Source: Candidatus Omnitrophota bacterium
GTDB lineage: Bacteria > Omnitrophota > Gorgyraeia > Duberdicusellales > 4484-171
Length of the DNA: 42,469 bases
Reading direction: 5' to 3'
Assembly: GCA_014729775.1 (NCBI GenBank)
Contig: WJJJ01000034.1
Span: forward strand, 1 to 42,469
Made by a program: the position numbers and the translations under genes. Positions 27,948 to 36,857 of the stretch are shown piece by piece. Numbering within the stretch: position 1 is the stretch's first letter; the number at the start of each line of letters is the position of its first letter. The notes beneath the pieces were generated by a model. It was not told the origin of the DNA and made no database searches. It saw only the letters and a list, made by a program, of their open reading frames with translations.

Positions 27948-29319
27948 CTTCTCGGTACCCCAACGCCGTAATTCGGTCAGCCGAGAGTACCCCGGCCACC
28001 GCTTCTTCGCCCAGCTTTTCTGCCAGGAAGGTCCGAAACGAACCTCCTGCCTGATTCCGGAACTCCCGGACTAATTCCGTCGCGCGATCATACCCGATCA
28101 GAGGAAGGAACGCGGTAATGATCGTCACGCTTCGCTCCACCGCCGCTTGGCATCGCTCCCGCGACGCGTCGATTGCCTCAACACAGGGCCGCAGCATCTC
28201 TGCGGCCGCACGCAGCGCATCGAGCTGCTGCAAGAGCGCATCGGCCAGCAGCGGCAGGAATTCGTTGATCTGAAGCGTAGCGCGCGAGGCCGCGTCGCTC
28301 ACGATCCCCTCCTGCGCCCGGGCGTAAATCCCGGCCTGAATGACGGCTTCACACACGACCGGATTAACCTTGCCCGGCATCAAAGACGATCCGGCTTGGG
28401 CCGGCGGAAGACGGATCTCCCCCAGAAAATGAAGCAGGCGGAGATCATTGGCTATTTTTATGAAATTCTGCGCGCAGGCATTCAGCACTCCCGAAACCTC
28501 CACGCAGGCATCGGAATTGGCCGTCTCTCCGACAAGATTTTCCCCGCGGGTGATCCCGGCGCCGCTTACCGCCCGAAGTTTTTCGTTCACCAGAAAAATA
28601 TAACTTCGCGGCGCCGTCAGCCCGGTGCCGACGGCGGTCCCGCCGATATTCACCACCCGCATCCGTTCCTTACATTTACACGTTCGCCACCGGTCGCGCG
28701 ACAACGCGTCGGCAAATCCGGAAAATTCAGCCCCGAGCGTGATCGGCACCGCTTCCTGGAGCTCGGTACGTCCAATCTTCACGATCCCGGCAAACTCCTT
28801 TTCCTTGGATTGCATTGCTCCCTGAAGGAAGGCAATCGCCTCTTCCAGCCGGTTGAGCATGCGAATCGCGGCGATCTTCAGCGCCGTAGGCAGTACGTCA
28901 TTGGTAGACTGATGCAAGTTCACTTGGGCAAGCGGATGAATATATCCGTAATCTCCCCGTGGGCGTCCCGCTAGTTCAAGGGCACGGTTGGCGATTACTT
29001 CGTTCAAATTCATGTGGGTAGAAGTGCCGGCGCCGCCCTGCAGAGCATCGACTACAAACTGATCCGACCACTTCCCGTCGACGATTTCACGACAGGCTCC
29101 TCCGATATACGAAGCCTTTTCCGGAGGCAAGAACCCCAATTCTGCGTTCGTATCAGCGCACACCTGTTTTACCAGGGCGCCGGCCCGGATCAACGCCGCG
29201 TGCACCGGCCGGCCGGCCGCCGAGAAATTACGCCGGGCCCGTTCGGTATGAATGCCCCAGTAGCATGCCGCGGGAACGCTCAACTCGCCCAGCAGATCAT
29301 GTTCGACCCGGTATTCCAT
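27940..29319 (-). CDS. aspA: aspartate ammonia-lyase
   Basis: Fumarase/aspartase signature GSSLMPGKVNPV; QGGAGTSTHMNLNEVIANRALE; STNDVLPTALKIA. Confidence 0.88.
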   Translation of the reverse strand: MEYRVEHDLLGELSVPAACYWGIHTERARRNFSAAGRPVHAALIRAGALVKQVCADTNAELGFLPPEKASYIGGACREIVDGKWSDQFVVDALQGGAGTSTHMNLNEVIANRALELAGRPRGDYGYIHPLAQVNLHQSTNDVLPTALKIAAIRMLNRLEEAIAFLQGAMQSKEKEFAGIVKIGRTELQEAVPITLGAEFSGFADALSRDRWRTCKCKERMRVVNIGGTAVGTGLTAPRSYIFLVNEKLRAVSGAGITRGENLVGETANSDACVEVSGVLNACAQNFIKIANDLRLLHFLGEIRLPPAQAGSSLMPGKVNPVVCEAVIQAGIYARAQEGIVSDAASRATLQINEFLPLLADALLQQLDALRAAAEMLRPCVEAIDASRERCQAAVERSVTIITAFLPLIGYDRATELVREFRNQAGGSFRTFLAEKLGEEAVAGVLSADRITALGYREDV

Positions 29320-29429
29320 TGTCTTCTCCTCTTTATAGCTCCCCCTGCTCGATCCGCGATCCTGGCGGCATTGATACCAAAATGCGAAATCCCGTATCCA
29401 GGACCAGAATCCCGTCCGCCTCCAAAAAA

Positions 29430-29681
29430 TTATTTCCTCTTTCCCAGCGCTGATTTGACCGATACTCCGTCAATCGCGCCCAGCTTTCCGGTGAGTGCGC
29501 CAATTTCGTCGCTGGTGGCGTCCACGATCAGAGTGATCACACTGCAGGAACGTTCCGGATAAGGAACGCCCATCCGCCCGGCGATCAAAGCGCCGTATGC
29601 AGACAACACTGCATTCACCCGTGCCGCCGAGCGGTTACGGTCCTCGACGATAATCCCCACAAAACCGAGTCTCTTCTCCAT
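29430..29681 (-). CDS. TM1266-family iron-only hydrogenase system putative regulator
   Basis: MEKRLGFVGIIVEDRNRSAARVNAVLSAYGALIAGRMGVPYPERSCSVITLIVDATSDEIGALTGKLGAIDGVSVKSALGK; GGAGG SD. Confidence 0.85.
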   Translation of the reverse strand: MEKRLGFVGIIVEDRNRSAARVNAVLSAYGALIAGRMGVPYPERSCSVITLIVDATSDEIGALTGKLGAIDGVSVKSALGKRK

Positions 29682-29693
29682 GCGAATTCCTCC

Positions 29694-29732
29694 AAAAAAA
29701 ATCCCAGTCCTCTCCTGCGGGAAGACTGGGAT
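29694..29732 (-). terminator. intra-operon rho-independent terminator/attenuator
   Basis: On - strand ATCCCAGTC-loop-GACTGGGAT followed by T tract, just before SD of TM1266-like gene. Confidence 0.75.
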
Positions 29733-29788
29733 CATTCCTTTCCCTTAGCTCAGGCCGGCCGCCCTCACCGCAGGTTTCCGTGTTCCTC

Positions 29789-31537
29789 TTATTTTTTATA
29801 CGTCGGACGCGGCTTGTACTTAGTATGCAGCAACTCGTGCGCTTTTTCACTTAACGGCGCGTCCAAAAACTTCTTGTACAATTCCTTGATGTAAGGATTA
29901 TCGTGCGCGTACTGAATTTCCCGATTTTCGTCATCCGAATAAAGGCCCTGCGCCCGGGCGGTCCGTAACTTATCGGTAACCCCGTAGGGCTGTCCGCCGC
30001 CGCCCACGCATCCTCCGGGGCAGGCCATTACCTCCACGAAATGATAGGGAGGCTCTTTCCCGGCCGCCAACGCTTCGCGTATCTTGTTCAACACATACTC
30101 CACATTGCCTATTCCGTGCGCGATCGCAATGCGAATCGGTGCCCCCTGGATTTCGACCGTCGTTTCCTTCACGCCTTTTAATCCCCGGACACTCTCGAAT
30201 TCCACCCGGGCGACATTCTTACCGGTCACGAAATAATGCGCGGTACGCAGGGCGGCTTCCATGACGCCGCCGGTCGCTCCGAAAATTACGCCGGCGCCGG
30301 TATACTCTCCGAGGATATGGTCGGATTCCTCTTCAGGAAGATTTTCAAAATCAATACCCGCCTGTTTAATCATACGCGCGATCTCCCGCGTCGTCAAAGA
30401 TACGTCAATATCCTGATATCCGGACGAAAACATCTCGTTACTCCGGCTGATTTCGTATTTTTTTGACGTGCAGGGCATCACCGAAACCATGAACATTTTC
30501 TCCGGATCTACATTCTGCTGCTTCGCGTAATAGGTTTTGGAAAGCACTCCCACCATCTCGTGGGGCGACTTGGCCGAAGAGAAATGTTCGATCATATCCG
30601 GATAAAATTTCTCCATAAAATCAACCCACGAAGGACAGCAGGTGGTAATAAGCGGCAGTTTCCCTTTTTTATGGGTAAAGCGCTGGACGAATTCCGACGC
30701 CTCCTCCATGACCGTAAGGTCGGCGCCGAATGACGTATCAAATACCGCCCGGAACCCCAGCCGGCGAAGGGCCGCGTACAGCTTCCCGGTAAGATTCTCT
30801 CCGTCTTTAAACCCGAACGCTTCGCCGATGGCGACACGAACGGCGGGAGCAATCTGCACTACACAATATTTCTCCTGATTATACAGCGCCTGCCACACTT
30901 TGCGCGTATCGTCATGCTCGGCGATCGCCCCGGTCGGACAATGAGCCGAACACTGGCCGCAGCGAATGCACGGACTCTCCCCCAGATTAATGTCCCCGGC
31001 CGGAGAAATGCGGGTCTTGATCCCCCGCTCTAAAAAAGACAACGCCCATACGTCCTGGTGATTTTGGCACACGTCCACACAGCGTCCGCACAGAATACAT
31101 TTATCGGGAACCAGCGTAATCGTCTTCGTCGAATCATCTTCGGGCAGGTTGCGCAAAAACTGATCATACGGCACCTGGCGGATACCGAAATCAGCGGCGA
31201 GCTTCTGCAGTTCACAGTTATTATTCCGGGCACACTGCAGGCAGTCGTTGGGATGATTGGAAAGGATAAGTTCCACGACCGTTCGGCGAACATCCTGAAG
31301 TTCGGCATCGTGGGTAATGATTTCCATTCCCGTTTCCAGCGGGGTGCAACAGGCGCGCAGCATCTTACTGCTTCCCTTGACCTTTACCACGCAGATTCCG
31401 CAGGCGGCAGTCGCGTCAAGATCCGGATGCTTACACAATACCGGAATATGTACATGCACCTTTTTCGCCGCGTCAAGAATGGTGGTTCCCTGTTTTACTT
31501 CAACCGGAATATCGTTGATTTTCGCTTTGACCATCAT
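29789..31537 (-). CDS. hydA: [FeFe] hydrogenase catalytic subunit (HydA-like, second set)
   Basis: N-terminal 2Fe-2S and HxxxCxxCxxxxxC motifs, two 4Fe-4S motifs, H-cluster motifs TTCCPSW, MPCTSKKYE, EVMACPGGCVGGGGQP. Confidence 0.95.
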   Translation of the reverse strand: MMVKAKINDIPVEVKQGTTILDAAKKVHVHIPVLCKHPDLDATAACGICVVKVKGSSKMLRACCTPLETGMEIITHDAELQDVRRTVVELILSNHPNDCLQCARNNNCELQKLAADFGIRQVPYDQFLRNLPEDDSTKTITLVPDKCILCGRCVDVCQNHQDVWALSFLERGIKTRISPAGDINLGESPCIRCGQCSAHCPTGAIAEHDDTRKVWQALYNQEKYCVVQIAPAVRVAIGEAFGFKDGENLTGKLYAALRRLGFRAVFDTSFGADLTVMEEASEFVQRFTHKKGKLPLITTCCPSWVDFMEKFYPDMIEHFSSAKSPHEMVGVLSKTYYAKQQNVDPEKMFMVSVMPCTSKKYEISRSNEMFSSGYQDIDVSLTTREIARMIKQAGIDFENLPEEESDHILGEYTGAGVIFGATGGVMEAALRTAHYFVTGKNVARVEFESVRGLKGVKETTVEIQGAPIRIAIAHGIGNVEYVLNKIREALAAGKEPPYHFVEVMACPGGCVGGGGQPYGVTDKLRTARAQGLYSDDENREIQYAHDNPYIKELYKKFLDAPLSEKAHELLHTKYKPRPTYKK

Positions 31538-33282
31538 TACTCCCGTGTTACCGCGTCGAACTTACAGACTTCAAAGCATTGACCGCATTTCACGCATTTC
31601 TCCACATCAATTCTGTACCCTTCCTCGCGGCTGCCGGAGATCGCATTCACCGGGCAGTGCATCGCGCACACGCCACATCTTTTACACTTTTCCTGCTTAA
31701 TTTTATACCTGAGCAAATCAATACATTTCCCCGCCCGGCACCTGCGTTCGCGAATGTGTTCCAGATATTCTTCCCGGAAAAAGCGAAGAGTGGAGAGCGT
31801 CGGATTCGGCGCGGTCTGTCCCAATCCGCACAACGCCGCTTTCTTGGTCGCCCGGCAAATCGCTTCCAACTTATCCAGATCGTCTTCCCCGGCCTGCCCG
31901 GACGAAATCTTCTGTAAATAATTACGCATCTGAAACGTGCCGATGCGGCCCGGAGAACATTTCCCGCACGCCTCATCAACACAGAAATTCAGGTAAAATT
32001 TCGCGATATCCACCATACAGTCCTCTTCGTCGATAACGATCATTCCCCCCGAACCCATGATCGATCCCAATTCCATCAGGTGTTCGTAATCAACCGGGGT
32101 ATCCAGGAATTTATCGGGGATCACTCCTCCGGAAGGACCGCCGGTCTGGACCGCTTTTAATTTTTTCCCTTCGGACAACCCTCCGCCGATTTCATAGACG
32201 ATCTCGCGCAGGGTAATGCCCATAGGAACCTCGATGAGTCCCGAATTCTTGACCTTCCCCGTCAGCGCGAAAACTTTGGTCCCTTTTGCCGTTTGGCTGC
32301 CGATTCCGGAAAACCACGCTCCGCCCCGGTCAAAGATCACCGGAATATTGGCGAGCGTCTCCACGTTATTGATCACCGTGGGCATCCCCCAAAGTCCCTT
32401 GACCGAAGGATACGGCGGACGGGGAGACGGATAGCCCCTTTTCCCCTCCACCGAGGCGATCAACGCGGTTTCTTCGCCGCACACGAACGCACCGGCGCCA
32501 AGACGGATTTCCAGATCGAACTGAAATTCTGTTCCGAGGATATTCCCGCCGAGCAGACCGTAGTCCTGCGCCTGTGCGATCGCTCTTTGAATGCGCTCAA
32601 TCGCCAGGGGATATTCGGCTCGAATATAAAGAAACCCTTTTGAGGCCCCTACCGTATACCCGGCAATGATCATCCCCTCGAGCACCGCATGCGGATCTCC
32701 TTCAAGCACGCTGCGATCCATGTACGCGCCGGGATCACCCTCATCCCCGTTACAAATAATGTACTTCTCTGCCGCTTCGACTTTGCGCGCGAAATTCCAT
32801 TTCATCCAGGTCGGGAATCCACCGCCGCCGCGGCCGCGCAGCCCGCTCGTCTTCAGCTCGTCGATAACCTGCTCCGGAGTGAATTCGGTAAGCACTTTCT
32901 TTAACGCTCCGTATCCTCCGTGTAGAATGTAATCATCGACGCTTTCGGGATCGACCTCCCCGCAATTCTTCAGCACCACCCGCATCTGTTTTTCCCGCGG
33001 AGTATACAGGAGATCCTGCACCGGATTGCTCTTTTTTAATGAAGTCTGCACTATTTTCGGTACATCTTTTGCTTCCACGTTCACGTAGGTATATTCATCG
33101 GGCAGTATTTTTACCACAAGACCGTACCCGTACATTCCCAAATCGCCGGCCCGGACGACCTGCACCTCTTCCTGGAGACCTTCTTCGCGTAAACGTTCCA
33201 GGAACAGATTGAAGAACTCCTTGGTCCGGTCGAGAGCTCCGGTATCCTTAAGAAGAAGGGTTTTCCTGTAGCGTGCTTCCAT
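31537..33282 (-). CDS. hydB: NuoF-like hydrogenase subunit (HydB-like, long form with C-terminal 2x[4Fe-4S])
   Basis: GRGGGGFPTWMKW, ICNGDEGDPGAYMDR, ACGKCSPGRIG, CKRCGVCAMHCP, CVKCGQCFEVCK. Confidence 0.93.
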   Translation of the reverse strand: MEARYRKTLLLKDTGALDRTKEFFNLFLERLREEGLQEEVQVVRAGDLGMYGYGLVVKILPDEYTYVNVEAKDVPKIVQTSLKKSNPVQDLLYTPREKQMRVVLKNCGEVDPESVDDYILHGGYGALKKVLTEFTPEQVIDELKTSGLRGRGGGGFPTWMKWNFARKVEAAEKYIICNGDEGDPGAYMDRSVLEGDPHAVLEGMIIAGYTVGASKGFLYIRAEYPLAIERIQRAIAQAQDYGLLGGNILGTEFQFDLEIRLGAGAFVCGEETALIASVEGKRGYPSPRPPYPSVKGLWGMPTVINNVETLANIPVIFDRGGAWFSGIGSQTAKGTKVFALTGKVKNSGLIEVPMGITLREIVYEIGGGLSEGKKLKAVQTGGPSGGVIPDKFLDTPVDYEHLMELGSIMGSGGMIVIDEEDCMVDIAKFYLNFCVDEACGKCSPGRIGTFQMRNYLQKISSGQAGEDDLDKLEAICRATKKAALCGLGQTAPNPTLSTLRFFREEYLEHIRERRCRAGKCIDLLRYKIKQEKCKRCGVCAMHCPVNAISGSREEGYRIDVEKCVKCGQCFEVCKFDAVTRE

Positions 33283-33284
33283 TG

Positions 33285-33635
33285 TTATTTCACCTTTACA
33301 TTAAACACATGATCGTTCACCAGCCGTTTCCCCGAAACGTGTTTATCGACAATCTTCAATGCGGTGTCCTTATCCACTTTTCCGTACACGGACCGGGGAA
33401 CACCCTCCACGCACACCTCCACCAGCGGTTCGGCATAGCACATCCCCGCGCATCCGCATTTTTCCACTCTTACCGCGAGGCCGCGTTTTTGGACCTCTTC
33501 GTTTATCACGCGGTATACCTCATCGGCGCCGGCCGCGATCCCGCACGTGCTCATGCCGACTTTAATCCAGTCGCCTTTGTTTTCCTCCAGCTCTCTACGG
33601 AAAGAATCCAATGACTGGTGGGTCAGTTTGGCCAT
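33285..33635 (-). CDS. (2Fe-2S) thioredoxin-like ferredoxin domain protein
   Basis: KVGMSTCGIAAGADEVYRVI ... KCGCAGMCYAEPLVEV. Confidence 0.85.
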   Translation of the reverse strand: MAKLTHQSLDSFRRELEENKGDWIKVGMSTCGIAAGADEVYRVINEEVQKRGLAVRVEKCGCAGMCYAEPLVEVCVEGVPRSVYGKVDKDTALKIVDKHVSGKRLVNDHVFNVKVK

Positions 33636-33639
33636 CCGG

Positions 33640-34527
33640 CTACGCCTCCTTCTCGTTCTGGGCATGTTCTTTCTTGACAAACTGTGAAACGATATCCATC
33701 ACCTGATTTTTCCGGACTTTAGGGAACACTTTTTCATTCACGGTAATGACCGGAGCCAATCCGCAGCAGCCCAGGCACCGGACAACCTGAAGATGAAACA
33801 GCCCGTCGGCGGTCGTCTGCCCCTCTCCAACCGAGAGTACTTTTTTTAATTCTTCCAGAACCTGGGGAGCCCCTTTCAGGTAACAGGCGGTACCCATGCA
33901 CACCGAAATCACGTATTTCCCCGGTTCGTCGAGCTTGAAAAAATTATAAAACGTGATCACCTCGTAAATCCGGGCCAGAGGAATCCCCAGCAGCCGGGAT
34001 AATTCAAATGAAATCCCGCGGGGCACATACCCGTAATGATTCTGAATTTCATGCAGGATCATCACCAGATTCCCCGGTTTGTCACGCCACCGTTCCACCA
34101 GCGTCTGAATCTGCTGGACAACTCTCCGATGCGATTCTCCGGTCTGCACGATATAGGTGCGGATGAGTTTCAACAGCGCGTCCGGCCGCACCGGCTTTTC
34201 GACGATCGCTTTCACCGGCAGAGCTTCGGTTCCCGCCTTGAGTTCAAAAGGCAGATCCATTCCCTTACGGGCCCCCGTAATGAGAATGACCGGGATATCT
34301 TTAGTTGCCGCGTCTTGCGAAATCGTTTTCGCGGTTTCGGCGCCCTCGGTTTTGTAACTGAGCATGAGATCAAGCAGAATAAGATCCGGGGACTCCGACC
34401 GCACCTTCTGGAACCCTTCTTTTCCGTTGGTCGCATTCACGACCTCGTAGCCGTTCGCTTCCAGCAGCACCTGGGTCGCTTCGATGAAATCGGGATCATC
34501 ATCGATAAGAAGTACTTTGTTTCGCAT
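33640..34527 (-). CDS. response regulator receiver domain fused to NuoE/HydC-like [2Fe-2S] subunit
   Basis: Receiver residues DDD, LLDLML, ILITGAR, VEKPV; then NuoE with VCMGTACYLKG and RCLGCCGLAP. Confidence 0.92.
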   Translation of the reverse strand: MRNKVLLIDDDPDFIEATQVLLEANGYEVVNATNGKEGFQKVRSESPDLILLDLMLSYKTEGAETAKTISQDAATKDIPVILITGARKGMDLPFELKAGTEALPVKAIVEKPVRPDALLKLIRTYIVQTGESHRRVVQQIQTLVERWRDKPGNLVMILHEIQNHYGYVPRGISFELSRLLGIPLARIYEVITFYNFFKLDEPGKYVISVCMGTACYLKGAPQVLEELKKVLSVGEGQTTADGLFHLQVVRCLGCCGLAPVITVNEKVFPKVRKNQVMDIVSQFVKKEHAQNEKEA

Positions 34528-34578
34528 GACTTTCCTTGCCTTTCCTGAATTTTGCCGCTCTCCTCCGAGAGCGCTCTA

Positions 34579-36420
34579 TTATACACGTTTTATTCGAAAA
34601 TAAAAGGAATTTCCGTTTTCTTTCGGCTCGGCCCACACCGTCCCGCCGTGATGCTCGACGATTTCTTTGGTAATAAACAACCCGATTCCGGTTCCCTTGA
34701 CCTTTGCCACGCCTTCATAGGAAAGCCGGGAAAATTTTTTAAACAGTTTCGGCAGATCTGGTTCGGGAATCGGGTATCCTTCGTTAAACACCTCGATTTC
34801 CGCTTCTTCTTCCCCGCTGCGCGAACGCAGCCGGATCAACCCGCCCGCGGCGCCGTATTTCACCGCGTTATTTAAAAGATTGTTCATCACGATCTGCATA
34901 AGGTCGGGATCCGCCCGCACCTTCAAATCGGTCTGGATTTCATTCTCGACCCGCATTCGTTTCTCCTGTGCCTGATGCGCAAATGACTCCACCGCGACAT
35001 CGACGATGTCTTCCCGAAACAGCACTTCTCTCCGGTTTACCGCCATTTCGCCTTTTTCGATACGGCTCAAATTCAGGAAATTTTTCACGGTCGCCGCCAG
35101 GTAATCGAGATTCCTTGACATCGACCGGAGCGTTTTTTTCTGAGGATCGCTCACCGGACCGAGTAATTCGTTCTGTAACGAATACACGTTAAGAATGATC
35201 GAAGACAAGATCCCTTTCAGTTCATGGGAGACAAAACCCACCAGATCCAGATACCGTTTATTCAGCACCTCCGCCCGTTCTTTTGCCTCCCTGACGCTCT
35301 GTTCCCGGTGCGTTAATGTCGCGGCCATGGAATTGAACGCCCGGCGCAGCTGATCAAACTGTTTGATCGCATGCGGACCCTGAATCCGGTAGGAAAAATC
35401 TCCCTCGGCGATTTTTTGAGTCGCCATCACCGCCGAATATACCGGTCGGGTAATTTTATGCGCCAGTAAATAGGCGAAGAATACCGCCAGCAAACCGGTG
35501 AGGCCGGTAATCAGCATGAACACAAAAAAGATATTCCGTTGAAGATCGATGAAGGGTTTTTCCAGGATCCCCACGTACAGAATGCCGATTACCTCACCAG
35601 CCAGGTTACGGATCGGTTCATACGCGGTATAATACCAGTCGGTCACCACGAACGCCCGGTCCTGCCAGCGGGTATGCTTCTCCAGCACCTCATTCGCCAC
35701 CACTTCCGACACGCGCGTGCCGATCGCGCGCTCCCCTTGCGCGGTGAGCACGTTCGTCGCCACGCGGGTATCGTGCTGAAAAATCGTGACGGTTCCGACC
35801 GGTGTATTTTCATATAACTCGTTCCCGAACACCAAATCCCGGATTTTGTCCACTAACGCTGAATCACGGTTCAGAATGCGCCCCCCGAAACGAACCGCAC
35901 TCACCTTGCCGTGAATATCGTGAATCGGCATCGCATACTCCAGCGCCAGCGCTCCCTGCACTTTTCCCTTGTCAGTGGGCTTCGCTTTCGGCGTAAAACG
36001 CACCGCTATGGTGAATTCCTCTTCCGGCAGTCCCGGCGCAATAAGGCGGAACTCGTCTGCGGAAATAACCCGCGTGCCGCCGATCCCCTCTCCCTGGAAC
36101 GCGCGACGGGCCAGGGGGCTCAAAATCCCGTCCTGCTGGTAGGCCGGCACCTCGTAAATATAATCCAGCCCGACGACGTCTTTGATTTTATAGAGTTCAT
36201 CGGCCGAAACCAGCTCTAAGGCGATCCGGATATTCTCGATCTCATTTTCGTACACGACCTCGGCGGCCTGGATCGCGTTGCGGACCTCTTTCTGCGCCCG
36301 TTCAATGATATCGTTCTGAATGACCCAGAAACCCAGGCCGGTAATGAGGACGCCGAAGACCAATAGCAGCACAAAGAACGCCCCGAACAGATAGATTTTT
36401 AAATCTCTATTTTGCCTCAT
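34579..36420 (-). CDS. sensor histidine kinase (Cache-like sensor, HAMP, HisKA, HATPase)
   Basis: TM1, extracytoplasmic domain, TM2, HAMP, H box FVSHELKG, N box NNLLNNAVKYG, G box KGTGIGLFITKEIVEHHGG. Confidence 0.92.
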   Translation of the reverse strand: MRQNRDLKIYLFGAFFVLLLVFGVLITGLGFWVIQNDIIERAQKEVRNAIQAAEVVYENEIENIRIALELVSADELYKIKDVVGLDYIYEVPAYQQDGILSPLARRAFQGEGIGGTRVISADEFRLIAPGLPEEEFTIAVRFTPKAKPTDKGKVQGALALEYAMPIHDIHGKVSAVRFGGRILNRDSALVDKIRDLVFGNELYENTPVGTVTIFQHDTRVATNVLTAQGERAIGTRVSEVVANEVLEKHTRWQDRAFVVTDWYYTAYEPIRNLAGEVIGILYVGILEKPFIDLQRNIFFVFMLITGLTGLLAVFFAYLLAHKITRPVYSAVMATQKIAEGDFSYRIQGPHAIKQFDQLRRAFNSMAATLTHREQSVREAKERAEVLNKRYLDLVGFVSHELKGILSSIILNVYSLQNELLGPVSDPQKKTLRSMSRNLDYLAATVKNFLNLSRIEKGEMAVNRREVLFREDIVDVAVESFAHQAQEKRMRVENEIQTDLKVRADPDLMQIVMNNLLNNAVKYGAAGGLIRLRSRSGEEEAEIEVFNEGYPIPEPDLPKLFKKFSRLSYEGVAKVKGTGIGLFITKEIVEHHGGTVWAEPKENGNSFYFRIKRV

Positions 36421-36425
36421 CTCGA

Positions 36426-36443
36426 TTGTGAATTTTTTTACAA
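36426..36443. promoter_or_regulatory. candidate Rex operator upstream of the histidine kinase
   Basis: TTGTGAATTTTTTTACAA, near-palindromic 18 bp Rex-type box 6 bp before HK start codon. Confidence 0.7.
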
Positions 36444-36454
36444 GGGGAGTGAAA

Positions 36455-36481
36455 GAAAAAGAGCAGCCCCCCCGCTCTTTT
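36455..36481 (-). terminator. candidate intrinsic terminator between CMD gene and histidine kinase
   Basis: - strand AAAAGAGC-GGGGGGGCT-GCTCTTTTTC. Confidence 0.5.
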
Positions 36482-36508
36482 CCCCGCGCTTGACCTCAGG
36501 AAATCCCT

Positions 36509-36856
36509 TTACTTTTGAAGCTCTTCGATCGCCTGATCAACCAGCGTCACGAACGTCATCACGCTCGAACCGCCGACCAGCACCGCGACCATGCACGCTT
36601 CCAGCATTTCTTCCTTGGTCCATCCGGATTCCAGGCAGTGTTCCACGGCCCGCGGAATACATACCGGACATTTCTGCGTCACGCTGGCGATAAGCAGCAA
36701 CAGCCATTTCGTCTTTTCAGGAATTTTGCCGTCTTTGGTCACGACGGATTTTTCCTGGATAAATGCCGCGTATTCATCCGGAATCGCCTGACGGATGTTG
36801 ACCATGCGCTTCTTGAACTCATCCAACGTGCTTTTTGATTCGTACAACATAGGCAC
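36509..36856 (-). CDS. carboxymuconolactone decarboxylase (AhpD-like) family protein
   Basis: CPVCIPRAVEHCLESGWTKEEMLEACMVAVLVGG. Confidence 0.8.
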   Translation of the reverse strand: MPMLYESKSTLDEFKKRMVNIRQAIPDEYAAFIQEKSVVTKDGKIPEKTKWLLLLIASVTQKCPVCIPRAVEHCLESGWTKEEMLEACMVAVLVGGSSVMTFVTLVDQAIEELQK

Positions 36857-36857
36857 C

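Noticed and set aside
28147-28974. + strand 275 aa ORF opposite aspA
   Set aside because: Shadow ORF; aspA motifs are unambiguous on the - strand.
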